IMG/VR virus record: IMGVR_UViG_3300048999_000166
Location: 1-64,000 of that record
Length of the DNA stretch: 64,000 nt
Source: a virus
Direction: 5' to 3' (one strand)
The notes beneath the pieces are model-generated. The model saw nothing but the letters and a program-made list of their open reading frames with translations. It made no database searches and was not told where the DNA came from. Position 1 is the stretch's first letter. The number at the start of each line of letters is the position of its first letter. This document shows positions 22,150 to 28,319 of the stretch, piece by piece. The position numbers and the translations under genes were made by a program.

Positions 22150-22193
22150 GGGCTGAATCGCCCGGCAGACGCTCCGGAGCTAGCTCCGGAGCG
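22150..22193 (-). promoter_or_regulatory. Two-hairpin leader (copy 8)
   Basis: Hairpin 1 is a perfect palindrome (22170-22193); hairpin 2 GGGC-GATTCA-GCCC (22150-22163). Confidence 0.75.
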
Positions 22194-22204
22194 ACCCGCA
22201 CGGT

Positions 22205-22633
22205 TCAGTAACTAGCCACCGATTGCCCGGCCGCAAAGTCGAACACGGCCAACTGATCATGCTCACGCGCTAGGGCTAGTGCGCGGTCGCGGTCGGTGAC
22301 CAGCGTCGAGACGTCGAGGTAGATACGTCCGTCGGCAGGGTCGCGCCAACCACCAAACACGGCGCCGTCGCGCGCTAGCGCGTCCGCGTGCCGTACTACG
22401 TACTCGATCAAGTCACCAGGGGTGACCGAACCGAGCACCACACCCTCTCCGGGGTAGACGCTGACCGCATAACCTCCGGTCACGTCCGCGCCCGTGTGCG
22501 GGTCGATCGTGAAACCATCATCGGGGCGGGTGAGCCGCTCGGCCAGTTCGACCAGCCGCGGCTGTACCGCCGTGAGCGCGTCCCTATCCTCGCGTGCCCA
22601 CTCGGCCACGCGCGGATCGTAGGCAGCAGTCAT
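22205..22633 (-). CDS. Hypothetical protein
   Basis: A 142-residue acidic protein from ATG 22633 behind AAGGACAAGATC. Helical N terminus, then GYAVSVYPGEGVVLGSVTPGDLIEYVVRHADAL and a C-terminal helix-strand. No family recognised. It is one of the longer genes of the short-gene cassette array. Confidence 0.7.
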   Translation of the reverse strand: MTAAYDPRVAEWAREDRDALTAVQPRLVELAERLTRPDDGFTIDPHTGADVTGGYAVSVYPGEGVVLGSVTPGDLIEYVVRHADALARDGAVFGGWRDPADGRIYLDVSTLVTDRDRALALAREHDQLAVFDFAAGQSVASY

Positions 22634-22658
22634 GATCTTGTCCTTAGCTCGACGTGCC

Positions 22659-22704
22659 GGGCTGACTTGCCCGAGCGTCGGCACCGGAGCGAACTCCGGT
22701 GCCG
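22659..22704 (-). promoter_or_regulatory. Two-hairpin leader (copy 9)
   Basis: Hairpin 1 has an 11-bp stem closing a TTCG tetraloop (22679-22704), the very stable UUCG type in RNA. Hairpin 2 is GGGC-AAGTCA-GCCC (22659-22672). Confidence 0.8.
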
Positions 22705-22716
22705 CACTCTGTGCGG

Positions 22717-22899
22717 TCAGGCCACCTGTTCGAACGTGACGTTCAGCGGGAATCCGAACGTGTCGTGCCAGCGCTTGTCCACCGCGGCTACGTGCTGCTT
22801 CAACTGCGGGAACGTCCCCGTGTAGGCGGTCCGCGAGTTCACCTGACCGTTGATCTTGGTGGTCACGGTGTACTTATGGATCTTCTCTGCGTAATTCAT
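22717..22899 (-). CDS. Small hypothetical protein
   Basis: A 60-residue protein from ATG 22899 with GAGGAG five bases upstream. Beta-rich start (KYTVTTKINGQVNSRTAYTG) then a helix with Lys/His/Trp. No family recognised. Confidence 0.65.
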   Translation of the reverse strand: MNYAEKIHKYTVTTKINGQVNSRTAYTGTFPQLKQHVAAVDKRWHDTFGFPLNVTFEQVA

Positions 22900-22916
22900 G
22901 ATCACTCCTCAGTGAA

Positions 22917-22963
22917 GGGCTGACTTGCCCGCGCAGGGCACCGGAGCCGAACTCCGATGCCCT
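22917..22963 (-). promoter_or_regulatory. Two-hairpin leader (copy 10)
   Basis: Hairpin 1 is a 12-bp stem with one G-T wobble and a TTCGG loop (22935-22963); hairpin 2 GGGC-AAGTCA-GCCC (22917-22930). Confidence 0.8.
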
Positions 22964-22973
22964 CCGCATGCAC

Positions 22974-23180
22974 TCAGGCCAGATGACGCCGCTTGGCTTC
23001 TCGCCTCACCGCGCGCCCACCTAGGATCGTGTGAATATCAGGCACTACAACATCATCGTGCATCTTGATCAAGTGCCGTAGCGCGCCGTCGGTCACAACG
23101 GCCCGGTTGGCTGTCAGATCCCGCAGCGCCCGAACACGGGCGCGGAGGTCGGCTGACGTCAGAATCTGTACGTCACTCAT
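22974..23180 (-). CDS. Small basic hypothetical protein
   Basis: A 68-residue helical basic protein (DLRARVRALRDLTANRAVV ... GGRAVRREAKRRHLA) behind AGGACAAGATC and a leader. Possibly nucleic-acid binding; no family recognised. Confidence 0.6.
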   Translation of the reverse strand: MSDVQILTSADLRARVRALRDLTANRAVVTDGALRHLIKMHDDVVVPDIHTILGGRAVRREAKRRHLA

Positions 23181-23198
23181 GATCTTGTCCTCTCACTA

Positions 23199-23246
23199 GG
23201 GCTGACTTGCCCGCGCAGAGCACCGGCCCGTGTGGGCCGATGCTCT
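23199..23246 (-). promoter_or_regulatory. Two-hairpin leader (copy 11)
   Basis: Hairpin 1 is a 13-bp stem with one G-T wobble and an ACAC loop (23217-23246); hairpin 2 GGGC-AAGTCA-GCCC (23199-23212). Confidence 0.8.
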
Positions 23247-23256
23247 CCGCATGCGG

Positions 23257-23463
23257 TCAGAACTCCTCGTGATCCACTACGTCCCGGAACACCCGCCGTA
23301 CGCGGTCGGCCCGCTCGGTGAGCGGTCCGTACGCGGGCGGCCACTCCAGCTGCTCTAGCGTTGCCGCTACTTGCTGGACGATCACCTCTCGTCCACTGGT
23401 CATCCGCTCCGCCCGCAGGCGGTAGGTGGCGGACCGGCTGGACATGAGCGGTACTGCAGTCAT
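23257..23463 (-). CDS. Small basic helical protein
   Basis: A 68-residue protein (MSSRSATYRLRAERMTSGREVIVQQVAATLEQLEWPP ... RVRRVFRDVV) behind a CGGAG site. Its upstream region carries the parS palindrome where other genes in this row have hairpin 1. No family recognised. Confidence 0.6.
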   Translation of the reverse strand: MTAVPLMSSRSATYRLRAERMTSGREVIVQQVAATLEQLEWPPAYGPLTERADRVRRVFRDVVDHEEF

Positions 23464-23510
23464 GATCTACTCCGTGGCTGGGTGAGGCTGGATCAAGTGA
23501 TCCACACTGC

Positions 23511-23532
23511 GCATGTTTCACGTGAAACATGC
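23511..23532. promoter_or_regulatory. parS: Perfect parS (ParB-binding) site
   Basis: Positions 23514-23529 read TGTTTCACGTGAAACA, identical to the chromosomal ParB-binding consensus of most bacteria including Actinobacteria. The palindrome extends three bases further on each side. Host ParB would be expected to bind and spread from here. No ParB or ParA gene was recognised in the window. As RNA it would also form the first hairpin of the leader of the 23257 gene. Confidence 0.85.
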
Positions 23533-23555
23533 GTACGGCGCATCTCTTGATCAAC

Positions 23556-23777
23556 TCATTTTCCACCACCCTTCACAGGCGACCAGTGGGACGCAACTAG
23601 GCGGGTCGCTTCATAGGGCTTAGCTACCTGTTGACGCCACGGCTCCCAAGGTCTGCCGTCGACTATGACTACGCGCGTGAGCGCGGGTGATCTATCAAAG
23701 ATCAACTGCACCGGTGGCTCGCGCGCGATCCGCGCGCGATCCGGCCGGGCCCTTCCTTCCGCCCCCTTGCGGGGCAT
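23556..23777 (-). CDS. Small basic hypothetical protein
   Basis: A 73-residue protein with a strongly basic, Arg-rich start (PRKGAEGRARPDRARIAREPP) and a mixed C terminus. It is the first gene after the regulatory region at 23.8 kb. No clear Shine-Dalgarno. Function unknown; early DNA- or RNA-binding is a guess. Confidence 0.5.
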   Translation of the reverse strand: MPRKGAEGRARPDRARIAREPPVQLIFDRSPALTRVVIVDGRPWEPWRQQVAKPYEATRLVASHWSPVKGGGK

Positions 23778-23831
23778 GCCCTAAGCCTACTCACGATACC
23801 ATGATCAAGATGTAGGCCATATGGGTGATGT

Positions 23832-23945
23832 TCTATACGTCCAATGATCTACACTGATCAACAATGTTGATCATCATTGTTGATGATGTCCACACATGGA
23901 CATGATCAACAAGACCCCCCTATACTGTATACACTAGTTGATCAA
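23832..23945 (-). promoter_or_regulatory. AT-rich control region with nested palindromes and a promoter
   Basis: Consecutive inverted repeats: GATCAACA-A-TGTTGATC (23856-23872), ATCATCA-TTGT-TGATGAT (23870-23887), TGTCCA-CACA-TGGACA (23887-23902), plus GTATAC (23927-23932) and TTGATCAA (23938-23945). A minus-strand promoter TTGATC-18 bp-TATAGA has its -35 inside the first palindrome and its -10 at 23832-23837, so a protein bound there would control the leftward early genes. The stretch is much more AT-rich than its surroundings. An origin function is also possible. Confidence 0.7.
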
Positions 23946-24017
23946 GGCAAGGGTTATTACAGCGTCGGTATTTTTTCTGGATTTTCGGAATGACAATTAC
24001 AAGATCCACTTAAGCAC

Positions 24018-24056
24018 AAAAAAGAACGCGCCCCCGCTCCAAGAGGGCGCGTTCTT
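24018..24056 (-). terminator. Intrinsic terminator for the 24.2-26.4 kb leftward operon
   Basis: A 12-bp stem AAGAACGCGCCC/GGGCGCGTTCTT, followed on the minus strand by TTTTTT. It separates the upstream leftward operon from the control region at 23.8 kb. Confidence 0.9.
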
Positions 24057-24065
24057 CGTACTACC

Positions 24066-24200
24066 GTCAGCGCTGCTGACCCTACCATTGCCCGCGTCCG
24101 CGGGCGAGCTGCTAGTCTCGCCCGCGTAGTGCACTCCACAGGGTGAGAACGGCCCGCGTCTTGCCAGCCCTTCCTAGTCGAGGGGTAACGCGGGCCGTTC
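24066..24200. repeat. Cluster of inverted repeats
   Basis: Three inverted repeats: GTCAGC/GCTGAC (24066-24080), GCCCGCG/CGCGGGC (24090-24105), and a 13-bp perfect repeat GAACGGCCCGCGT/ACGCGGGCCGTTC with a 28-nt loop (24147-24200) enclosing the stop codon of the 24174 gene. The last resembles the repeat at 155-203. These and the preceding terminator account for most of the 23946-24173 gap, which has no convincing gene. Confidence 0.6.
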
Positions 24201-24503
24201 GCCGTTCCGGCGCCCGTCCCAGGACTTCACCCACCCCACCGGCTCGCTGTCCGGCGCACCATCCCACGCGTGCGCGGCCAGCATCGCGGCCACGAAGGTG
24301 AGACGGTTGCGTCCGGCGTAGCACCAGTAGCGCTCCGACCAGGCGTACTTGCCGCCATCGACGCGCACGGTGTGGATCCGGTAGTTCACGGCCATCGGCA
24401 CTACCTCGATGTGGTACTTGCCCACGGTCTTGACCCGGTAGCGCTCGATGATGACGTCGCCGTCGCGCTCGACGATCGCCTCGTAGTGCGGCAGCTCGCT
24501 CAA
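24174..24503 (-). CDS. Hypothetical protein
   Basis: A 109-residue protein from TTG 24503 (TTGA overlap with the upstream stop). Antiparallel-strand-like start (YEAIVERDGDVIIERYRVKTVGKYHIEVVPMAVNYRIHTVRVDGG) followed by Trp-rich segments. No family recognised. Last gene of this leftward operon. Confidence 0.65.
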   Translation of the reverse strand: MSELPHYEAIVERDGDVIIERYRVKTVGKYHIEVVPMAVNYRIHTVRVDGGKYAWSERYWCYAGRNRLTFVAAMLAAHAWDGAPDSEPVGWVKSWDGRRNGERPALPLD

Positions 24504-24805
24504 TCCAAGCTCCCGCCGTTACGCCGCACCTTCGACCCCGACCGGCGCACCGGCGGTCGGGGTAGCGGTGCGGGCCGCATCGCGGGCTCGATCGGCGGAG
24601 GCGGAAGCCCCGGCCGTGAACCTTTCGGTGGCGTGATCGCCCACGCCCACCCGCCCGCGATCGCCACCATCACGAACGGCACGAGCACGAAGAGCCCGAT
24701 TCGCCACAGCAACGCCATGATCAGAAACGCCCCGATGACGCACACGATCGCGCCCGTGAGTTCGCCCGGTGTCCAATAGGCACTGCGGCGCATGTACCGG
24801 CTCAT
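24500..24805 (-). CDS. Membrane protein with proline-rich tail
   Basis: A 101-residue protein with two adjoining hydrophobic helices (LTGAIVCVIGAFLIMALLW and IGLFVLVPFVMVAIAGGWAW) and a basic proline-rich C terminus (PPKGSRPGLPPPPIEP). Probably an inner-membrane hairpin with a cytoplasmic tail. It lies between a lipoprotein gene and a small soluble gene. A holin is conceivable but unsupported. Confidence 0.7.
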   Translation of the reverse strand: MSRYMRRSAYWTPGELTGAIVCVIGAFLIMALLWRIGLFVLVPFVMVAIAGGWAWAITPPKGSRPGLPPPPIEPAMRPAPLPRPPVRRSGSKVRRNGGSLD

Positions 24806-24807
24806 AG

Positions 24808-25491
24808 CTACTTACCCTTCTTCGTGGACGAACTGGACGAGGACGAGAGCCCGCGCGACGAACCGAACGAACCGCCCGACGAGCGGGGCGCGTACTTAGG
24901 AGCAGCCGCGGGAGCCCGTGGCGTGGCAGCAGGAGCCGCGGAGGGAGCTACGCGCGGAGGCGCCGGAGGCAACGTCGCGGGAGCCGCGAAGGCGCGCCCG
25001 GCCGGGGTGGGCAGCGGAGTGCCGGTGGCCGGTATGCCGAACCCGCCCCGCGTCACGTTCGATGAACCGGTGCGCTGCACGGTAGGCAGCGACGACACCC
25101 GCACCGACGAAGAGCGAACACCGACGGGCGGCGAGGCAGGGAACCTGCCCCTATCGATGTGCAAGGTCGAGACCCGCGCCGGTCGGGTAGTGACGTAGCT
25201 GGTGCCGACCGGGTATCCGACGTACACGACGTCCTGGTACGGGTCGCTGGCCAGGTAGGAGTGGTAGCGCCACCCGTAGCCCCCCGACCCCATCACGCCA
25301 TCGTCGATCGGGCAGTAGTTGTCCGGCACGCGATCGCCCTGTTGATCAACGCACAGCGCGGAGGCGTAGGCGGCGTTGTCGTAGCTCACCGGCGCGGCCA
25401 CTCGGTGGTAGTCGCTGCCGCAGCCGGACAGCGTGAACGCGAGCAGAGCGAGTAGCGGTAGTAGGTAGCGAAATGGCTGGGACTTGGTCAT
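24808..25491 (-). CDS. Secreted lipoprotein with low-complexity tail
   Basis: A 227-residue protein with a lipoprotein signal: KSQPFRY, a Leu/Ala-rich core, and lipobox LSGC with Cys 24. The mature part has two more Cys, a Gly/Tyr segment (SGGYGWRYHSYLASDPY), and a long Ala/Pro then Ser-rich tail ending in lysines. It should be tethered outside the membrane with a flexible extension into the wall. A role in superinfection exclusion or surface change is possible. Confidence 0.75.
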   Translation of the reverse strand: MTKSQPFRYLLPLLALLAFTLSGCGSDYHRVAAPVSYDNAAYASALCVDQQGDRVPDNYCPIDDGVMGSGGYGWRYHSYLASDPYQDVVYVGYPVGTSYVTTRPARVSTLHIDRGRFPASPPVGVRSSSVRVSSLPTVQRTGSSNVTRGGFGIPATGTPLPTPAGRAFAAPATLPPAPPRVAPSAAPAATPRAPAAAPKYAPRSSGGSFGSSRGLSSSSSSSTKKGK

Positions 25492-25655
25492 CAGATCTCT
25501 TTCTGAGGTTGCGGAGGTCGCGCTCGCAGTATGTCGCGGACGCGGTAGTGCCGAACTGGTCTAATCCCGTGGCGGGTGCACCAGACCTCGGTTGAGCCGA
25601 CGTGGGTGTGGCCGAGGTAGTCCTTCAGCTCCTCGAACGTCCACCAGGTCTTCAC
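25491..25655 (-). CDS. Small HTH-like protein
   Basis: A 54-residue protein from GTG 25655 (GTGA overlap). KTWWTFEELKDYLGHTHVGSTEVWCTRHGIRPVRHYRVRDILRAR has the length and layout of a short winged or phage AlpA-like HTH. Probably a DNA-binding regulator; no exact family. Confidence 0.6.
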   Translation of the reverse strand: MKTWWTFEELKDYLGHTHVGSTEVWCTRHGIRPVRHYRVRDILRARPPQPQKEI

Positions 25656-25768
25656 AACGTCACCACCCAGATCAAGGCCATGAAGGCCGCGAACACCAGG
25701 AAGAACAGCGCCCAGAACTTGACCATCCACCACACATTCGCCCAGAACGTGTGCTTGGTGTCAGTCAC
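25652..25768 (-). CDS. Single-TM miniprotein
   Basis: A 38-residue protein from GTG 25768. Nearly all of it is one membrane helix (VWWMVKFWALFFLVFAAFMA). It overlaps both neighbours by short junctions, which supports it as a real gene. Function unknown. Confidence 0.6.
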   Translation of the reverse strand: MTDTKHTFWANVWWMVKFWALFFLVFAAFMALIWVVTL

Positions 25769-26453
25769 CGGAGCGCGCTCCCTCGAACTGTGTCGGGGCG
25801 AAGGTGCCGGTGCGCCACTTGGCCGCGCACCCGCATGACTTCGTCTCACCCAGGCGGAGCCGGCGGGTATTTACCCGGCGCTGGCGACCGCAGCGGCACT
25901 GGCACAGCGTCGTCCCGTTCGCGTGCGGCGCGTCGATCACCTTCCACCACTCGAACAGATCGCCGACCTCCGGCTCGACCACTCTCGGGTGGCCGGAGTA
26001 CTCGCACTCACCACACGAGGTGGTGGTGCCGCGCCGCAGGTTCTGGGTCTTCACCCGGCGCTCGGTACCGCAGTCGCAGCGGCACAGCATCGTCGAGTAG
26101 TTGTCGGCGCGCTCGGTGACGGTCGACATCAGCGTCCAGTGCCCGTAGCGGTTCCCCTCCTTCATCTCGGTGCGCGGCGCGCGGGTACCCGAGCGCGTCT
26201 CGTTCAACGGCCCGAGTTCGTGTTCGACCTCGGACAGCGAGAGGCCTTCTCCGCGCGCGAACGCTGACACCGCGGCCTGCCCGCCGTAGCGGGAGGTGCG
26301 GTTGCCCGCCTTATCGGCGATCAGCAGGTAGAGCCCGTACCCGATCGCCTGCGGGTCGCGGCGCCGGCACTTGATCAGCAGGTAGCCCTGCCGCAGCGCG
26401 GCACGCCTCAGCAGGTTCTCGTAGGTCTTGTCCTTAGTACTAAGTGTTGCCAT
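25761..26453 (-). CDS. Tandem zinc-finger DNA-binding protein
   Basis: A 230-residue protein from ATG 26453. Two similar modules near the C terminus, CRCDCGTERRVKTQNLRRGTT-SCGEC and CQCRCGRQRRVNTRRLRLGET-KSCGC, are the Cys-rich finger often found beside HNH nucleases in phages, but no HNH motif is present. The N-terminal part is basic and helical. The promoter sits so close that the mRNA would be leaderless. It heads the 24.2-26.4 kb operon and may be its regulator. Confidence 0.75.
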   Translation of the reverse strand: MATLSTKDKTYENLLRRAALRQGYLLIKCRRRDPQAIGYGLYLLIADKAGNRTSRYGGQAAVSAFARGEGLSLSEVEHELGPLNETRSGTRAPRTEMKEGNRYGHWTLMSTVTERADNYSTMLCRCDCGTERRVKTQNLRRGTTTSCGECEYSGHPRVVEPEVGDLFEWWKVIDAPHANGTTLCQCRCGRQRRVNTRRLRLGETKSCGCAAKWRTGTFAPTQFEGARSGD

Positions 26454-26460
26454 GCCCGTA

Positions 26461-26489
26461 ACTATACCCGTACGTGAACTCAGACGCAA
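26461..26489 (-). promoter_or_regulatory. Leftward promoter giving a leaderless mRNA
   Basis: Minus strand: TTGCGT (26484-26489), 17-bp spacer, TATAGT (26461-26466). The ATG at 26453 begins only seven bases after the -10, so transcription should start at or next to the start codon. It overlaps the region just upstream of the rightward terminase gene. Confidence 0.7.
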
Positions 26490-26498
26490 GGAGGGGCC

Positions 26499-27908
26499 GT
26501 GCCTGAGCCGCCCGTGATCGAAGCACCCCTGGACAAGCTCACCGAGTTGTCCGAGCTGCGGGAGAAGTACGCGAAGCTGCAGAAGCTGCTCGCGCGCCAC
26601 GCCGCCCCTCGTCCGCGTCCGTGGCACACCTCCGCTCGCGAAGACCAGAAGATCCCCACCGAAGGTGAAGCGAGCGTGCACCTCTACCTCGCCGGTCGTG
26701 GCTGGGGCAAGTCGGCGACCGGCAGTAACTGGTTGGCCGAGCAGGCCGCGACCAACCCCGACACGGAGTGGGCGGTGGTAGCTCCGACCTGGCGTGACTG
26801 TCGCAAGGTGTGTATCGAGGGTCAGTCGGGCATCTTGCGGGCGCTACTGCCCGGAGAACTCGATTCGTGCAACGCCTCCGACCTGACGGTGCGGCTCACC
26901 AACGGCAGCAAGATCTATGGCTACTCCGCCGACCGTCCCGACCGCCTGCGTGGCGCGAACCTGTCCGGGGCCTGGATCGACGAACTCGCCTCGATGGTGC
27001 ACGCCGACGACCTCTGGGGTGAGAGCCTCATGCCGGCGCTGCGGATCGGTAAGCGTCCGCAGGTGGTAGTCACCACCACCCCGCGTCCGGTGCCGCTGCT
27101 GCGCGAGCTGCTGGCCCGTACCGACGGTTCCGTGCGCGTCGTGCGAGGTAAGACTTGGGATAACGCCGAGAACCTCTCGAAGGTGGCCCTGGCGGAGCTG
27201 AAGGCGCGCTACGAGGGCACCCGGATGGGGCGTCAAGAGCTAGAGGGGGAGCTTCTCGATGACGTCGAGGGCGCTCTCTGGAATCGCGACCTGCTCGATG
27301 ACACGCGGGTGGATCAGGTTCCGCCGCTCGTTCGCATCGTGGTTGGCGTCGACCCCGCGACCACCTCAGGGGAGAAGAGCGACTTCACCGGCATCGTGGT
27401 TGCTGGGCGTAGCGCCGACGGCCATCTGTACGTGCTCCAGGACGCGACCATGAAGGGCTCTCCGCGCTCCTGCATGGCGAAGGCCGTATCTCTGTACAAC
27501 CAGTGGCATGCCGACCGCATTGTTGGGGAAACCAACAACGGTGGCGACTACATCGAGAACCTGCTGCGCACCGTCGACCCGAACGTGCCCTACCGCTCGG
27601 TGCGCGCGACGCGCGGCAAGATCGTGCGTGCGGAGCCGATCAGCTCGCTGTGGGAGCAGCACCGCGCCCACATCGTGGGGTGCCTGCCGCAGCTGGAAGA
27701 TCAGATGTGCGCGTTCACCCCCGACTCCACGGAGAGTCCGGACAACCTCGATGCGCTGGTGTGGGCGGCCACGGAGCTGACCGTCGGTACGTCGGCGTTG
27801 ATCTATCTGAACGCGATCTCGGTCGAGTGCCTCAAGTGCGAACACGTGAACCCGAAGAAGGCGACGCACTGCCGCAACTGCGGCGCTGTGCTGTCTGAAG
27901 TCGCATAG
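26499..27908 (+). CDS. terL: Terminase large subunit with C-terminal zinc ribbon
   Basis: A 469-residue packaging motor. ATPase: Walker A LAGRGWGKS (64-72), Walker B WIDE (159-162), coupling motif TTTPRP (192-197). RNase H-like nuclease: D285 in VGVDPA, E344 in IVGETNNG, D418 in DNLDAL. The last 30 residues contain CLKCEHVN...CRNCG (C444, C447, C458, C461), a zinc ribbon not usual in phage terminases. GTG start behind AAGGAGGGG. No small subunit lies next to it; the HTH protein at 18.6 kb is a candidate. Confidence 0.95.
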   Translation: MPEPPVIEAPLDKLTELSELREKYAKLQKLLARHAAPRPRPWHTSAREDQKIPTEGEASVHLYLAGRGWGKSATGSNWLAEQAATNPDTEWAVVAPTWRDCRKVCIEGQSGILRALLPGELDSCNASDLTVRLTNGSKIYGYSADRPDRLRGANLSGAWIDELASMVHADDLWGESLMPALRIGKRPQVVVTTTPRPVPLLRELLARTDGSVRVVRGKTWDNAENLSKVALAELKARYEGTRMGRQELEGELLDDVEGALWNRDLLDDTRVDQVPPLVRIVVGVDPATTSGEKSDFTGIVVAGRSADGHLYVLQDATMKGSPRSCMAKAVSLYNQWHADRIVGETNNGGDYIENLLRTVDPNVPYRSVRATRGKIVRAEPISSLWEQHRAHIVGCLPQLEDQMCAFTPDSTESPDNLDALVWAATELTVGTSALIYLNAISVECLKCEHVNPKKATHCRNCGAVLSEVA

Positions 27909-27920
27909 GAAGGGAATCCT

Positions 27921-28073
27921 ATGATCGTTCTCGGCGTGATCCTGCTGTTGATCGGATGGCTGACCGGGATCTCGATCCTCTACACGATCGGCGTGATTCT
28001 GCTGGTCATCGGGCTGGTACTGCTGCTGCTCGGCGGTATTGGTCACCCAGTCGGTGGCCGGAGATGGTATTAA
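27921..28073 (+). CDS. DUF6131-like two-TM miniprotein
   Basis: A 50-residue protein behind AGGAAGGG. Two hydrophobic helices (IVLGVILLLIGWLTGI and ILYTIGVILLVIGLVLLLLG) and the GGIGHPVGGRRWY end match a small actinobacterial membrane family (DUF6131 type). It sits between the terminase and the tRNAs. Role unknown. Confidence 0.75.
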   Translation: MIVLGVILLLIGWLTGISILYTIGVILLVIGLVLLLLGGIGHPVGGRRWY

Positions 28074-28085
28074 GTAACCCACGAC

Positions 28086-28168
28086 GCGCGTCGTGGGCGG
28101 AGCGGCCGCCCAGCGGCCTGTAAAGCCGCCGACCTTGGTCATGCCTGGTTCGAACCCAGGGACGCGCA
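28086..28168 (+). tRNA. tRNA-Tyr(GTA)
   Basis: Perfect 7-bp acceptor GCGCGTC/GACGCGC, D stem GGGC/GCCC, anticodon arm GCGGC-CTGTAAA-GCCGC with GTA at 28120-28122, a long variable arm (GACC/GGTC) as expected for bacterial tRNA-Tyr, and T arm CCTGG/CCAGG. Discriminator A; CCA not encoded. Confidence 0.93.
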
Positions 28169-28169
28169 C

Positions 28170-28245
28170 CGACGTGTAGCTCAGACGGCAGAGCACCGGC
28201 CTGAAGTGCCGGGGGTCGCAGGTTCAACTCCTGCCGCGTCGGCCA
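28170..28245 (+). tRNA. tRNA-Phe(GAA) with encoded CCA
   Basis: Acceptor CGACGTG/CGCGTCG (one G-T), D arm GCTC/GAGC, anticodon arm CCGGC-CTGAAGT-GCCGG with GAA at 28203-28205, T arm GCAGG/CCTGC, discriminator G, then CCA. It starts one base after tRNA-Tyr, so both are cut from one precursor. Confidence 0.93.
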
Positions 28246-28246
28246 T

Positions 28247-28288
28247 GTGCTTCAAGCTGTCCAGTCTGGACAGCTTGAAGCACTTTCT
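28247..28288 (+). terminator. Strong terminator after tRNA-Phe
   Basis: A 17-bp perfect stem with a GTC loop, followed by TTTCTTGTT. It separates the terminase-tRNA transcript from the portal gene, so the portal operon needs its own promoter or antitermination. Confidence 0.85.
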
Positions 28289-28319
28289 TGTTCCCACACA
28301 ACTACAGAAGGGGTGACCC

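Noticed and set aside
14467-23246. CRISPR array suggested by repeated intergenic elements
   Set aside because: The copies are separated by genes, the repeated part is a short hairpin and spacing is irregular, so it is a leader family and not a CRISPR.
23938-24129. Rightward 63-residue ORF in the control region
   Set aside because: It starts at a TTG inside a palindrome, has no ribosome site and runs straight through the intrinsic terminator.
24500-24805. Holin assignment for the two-TM protein
   Set aside because: No lysis gene is adjacent, and the long proline-rich tail is unlike most holins, so only 'membrane protein' is stated.
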